NCBI RefSeq assembly: GCF_024662235.1
Contig: NZ_CP096276.1
Location: forward strand, 2,356,001 to 2,420,000
DNA: 64,000 nt
Reading direction: 5' to 3'
DNA from: Pimelobacter simplex
GTDB lineage: Bacteria > Actinomycetota > Actinomycetes > Propionibacteriales > Nocardioidaceae
In this document: positions 62,963 through 64,000 of the stretch, one piece after another
How positions within the stretch are numbered: position 1 is the stretch's first letter
How the letters are laid out: each line of letters starts with the position of its first letter
The notes under the pieces: generated by a model
What the model was told of the DNA's origin: nothing
The model's input: the letters and a program-made list of their open reading frames with translations, nothing else
Databases searched by the model: none
Translations under genes and position numbers: made by a program

Positions 62963-64000
62963 ATGTCGTTCGAGGTTGTCGACCACGGCACGTTCGCGCG
63001 GCAATGGGCCGTGCAGAGTCCCAAGATCGGCTGGCTGCTCGGTGCTGGTGCCAGCGCCGCCGCCAGAGTGCCGACCGCCGACCACGTCATGATGGATCTC
63101 CTCCTCAGGATGTATGCCGATGCACACCAACTGGTCCGGCAGAGCCTGTCCCTCTCCGAAGCCAGGGACCGGGACCGCATCCGCGAGTACTACGACAACC
63201 GCAATGGAATGCCTGCCCTGTCGGATCCCTCGGCCTACAGCGTCGCCTTCCAGCTGGCCCTTCCCGATGCGGGCGCGAGGCGGCAGCATCTCCGTTCGCT
63301 GTTCGAGGGCCGGTCGCCGTCTTACGGGCAGCGGATCTTGGGTGCCTTCGTGGCCGCCGGACTCTCCGACCTCGTCATCACGACCAACTTCGACGACCTC
63401 ATCGAGAGGGCTGTTGACCAAGCCCAAGTCACGCTGGGCGACCCGACGCGCAGCCGGATGGGCGTCGTTGATCTGGGCAACTCCGGGCAAGCGAACCTAG
63501 CCCTCAGCGACAGTGACTTCCCGTTCCTCTTCAAGCTGCACGGCGACTTCCGCGACCGCGAGCTGAAGAACCTGGAGTCCGAACTGCAGACGCAGGACGC
63601 CAACATGCGCCAGGCCGTCCTGGACGCCAGCCGTCGCTTCGGCCTGGCGGTGATGGGCTACAGCGGCCGCGATGCCAGCGTCATGGACATGCTCAAAGAG
63701 GCGGTAGCCACCGAGGGCGCCTTCCCAGCTGGTTTGTGGTGGATGGGTCGCCAGCCAGAGACGGTGCTCACGCCGGTCAAGGAACTCTTCGACGCCTGCG
63801 CGTCCAGCGGCGTCTCGGCCTACTTTGTGAAGATCGAGACCTTCGATGAAACTCTGGGCGCTCTCGGGCGCCAGGCCGAGCTTCCCGACGCCCTCCGCGG
63901 CTACGTCGACGGCTTGCAGACTAAACCGCGTGCGGTCGACGGTGGACTCCCCCAGCACGATCGGGGTTCGCTGCCAGCCCTCCGGATGAACGCACTACCG
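62963..64000 (+). CDS. SIR2-domain protein, 3' end beyond the window
   Basis: At least 346 residues, open to the last base. ATG at 62963 with CAGGAGG nine bases upstream. SIR2 NAD-binding motifs are all visible: WLLGAGASAAARVPTA (27-31), LVITTNFDDLIERA (about 140), FLFKLHGDFRD (about 191) and GYSGRDASVMDML (about 231). Bacterial defence SIR2 proteins hydrolyse NAD+ on infection. The gene is divergent from the DUF6884/GIY-YIG gene across a 204-base gap (62759-62962) in which I see no gene. A C-terminal sensor domain, if any, is cut off. Confidence 0.88.
   Translation, partial: MSFEVVDHGTFARQWAVQSPKIGWLLGAGASAAARVPTADHVMMDLLLRMYADAHQLVRQSLSLSEARDRDRIREYYDNRNGMPALSDPSAYSVAFQLALPDAGARRQHLRSLFEGRSPSYGQRILGAFVAAGLSDLVITTNFDDLIERAVDQAQVTLGDPTRSRMGVVDLGNSGQANLALSDSDFPFLFKLHGDFRDRELKNLESELQTQDANMRQAVLDASRRFGLAVMGYSGRDASVMDMLKEAVATEGAFPAGLWWMGRQPETVLTPVKELFDACASSGVSAYFVKIETFDETLGALGRQAELPDALRGYVDGLQTKPRAVDGGLPQHDRGSLPALRMNALP

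Noticed and set aside
1..64000. CRISPR array or retron
   Set aside because: No regularly spaced direct repeats and no reverse transcriptase or Cas-like reading frame were seen on either strand.

Overview
The window reads as part of a high-GC actinobacterial chromosome, most likely from Nocardioides or a close relative. This rests on the gene set (lipB/lipA, a DUF4191 protein, GlnR-type nitrogen boxes, Actinobacteria-type mobile genes) and on heavy use of GTG starts and overlapping stop/start codons. I ran no database search, so the organism is an inference. No rRNA, tRNA or CRISPR array was recognised. REGION 1 (1-10221) is ordinary chromosome: the end of a TIGR01777 epimerase, the lipoate genes lipB and lipA with an ABC exporter pair between them, a DUF4191 membrane protein, an RDD membrane protein, and two glutamine synthetases (type III, then type I glnA). 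Each synthetase gene is preceded by a GlnR-like box. A strong terminator follows glnA. REGION 2 (10222-about 27900) is the left end of an integrative, plasmid-like mobile element. It has repeat-rich DNA that may be attL, an IS21 insertion, xis and int, then a run of small accessory genes. Among these is a protein with two DnaA-domain-IV DNA-binding modules. Several genes here are frameshifted. An IS481 element sits between two perfectly inverted 1500-bp copies of an IS1111-type IS110 element. A Xre/MbcA-RES toxin-antitoxin pair ends the region. REGION 3 (27913-35986) is a metal-resistance cargo island: a methyltransferase, an MFS exporter and an MMPL exporter on the minus strand, divergent from a CmtR-like regulator, a P1B ATPase, lspA and cadD. 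REGION 4 (36127-53735) is the plasmid-like backbone: dprA-like, DUF4192 and ssb genes, a ParB-like protein, a DUF932 protein, small genes, an HNH protein and a 1987-residue MobF relaxase-helicase-TOPRIM protein, with an IS256 copy just upstream of the relaxase gene. REGION 5 (53732-64000) looks like a defence island in partial decay: a coiled-coil protein, a two-gene glycine-zipper membrane module, a PD-(D/E)XK protein, a broken PUA/DUF3883 gene, a gene split by a second IS256 copy, a DUF6884/GIY-YIG protein, and a SIR2 protein that runs off the window. The right end of the element is not in the window. The most unusual signal is a bipartite DNA motif, TGATCGC, exactly 20 bases, then TAGGTGAC or a close variant. 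I find it eight times, upstream of eight different transcription units of the element and nowhere in the chromosomal flank. One copy is cut by the first IS256 and is restored to exactly 20-base spacing when the IS and one target duplication are removed. This suggests one element-wide regulatory system covering xis/int, the small-gene operons, ssb/dprA and the relaxase.
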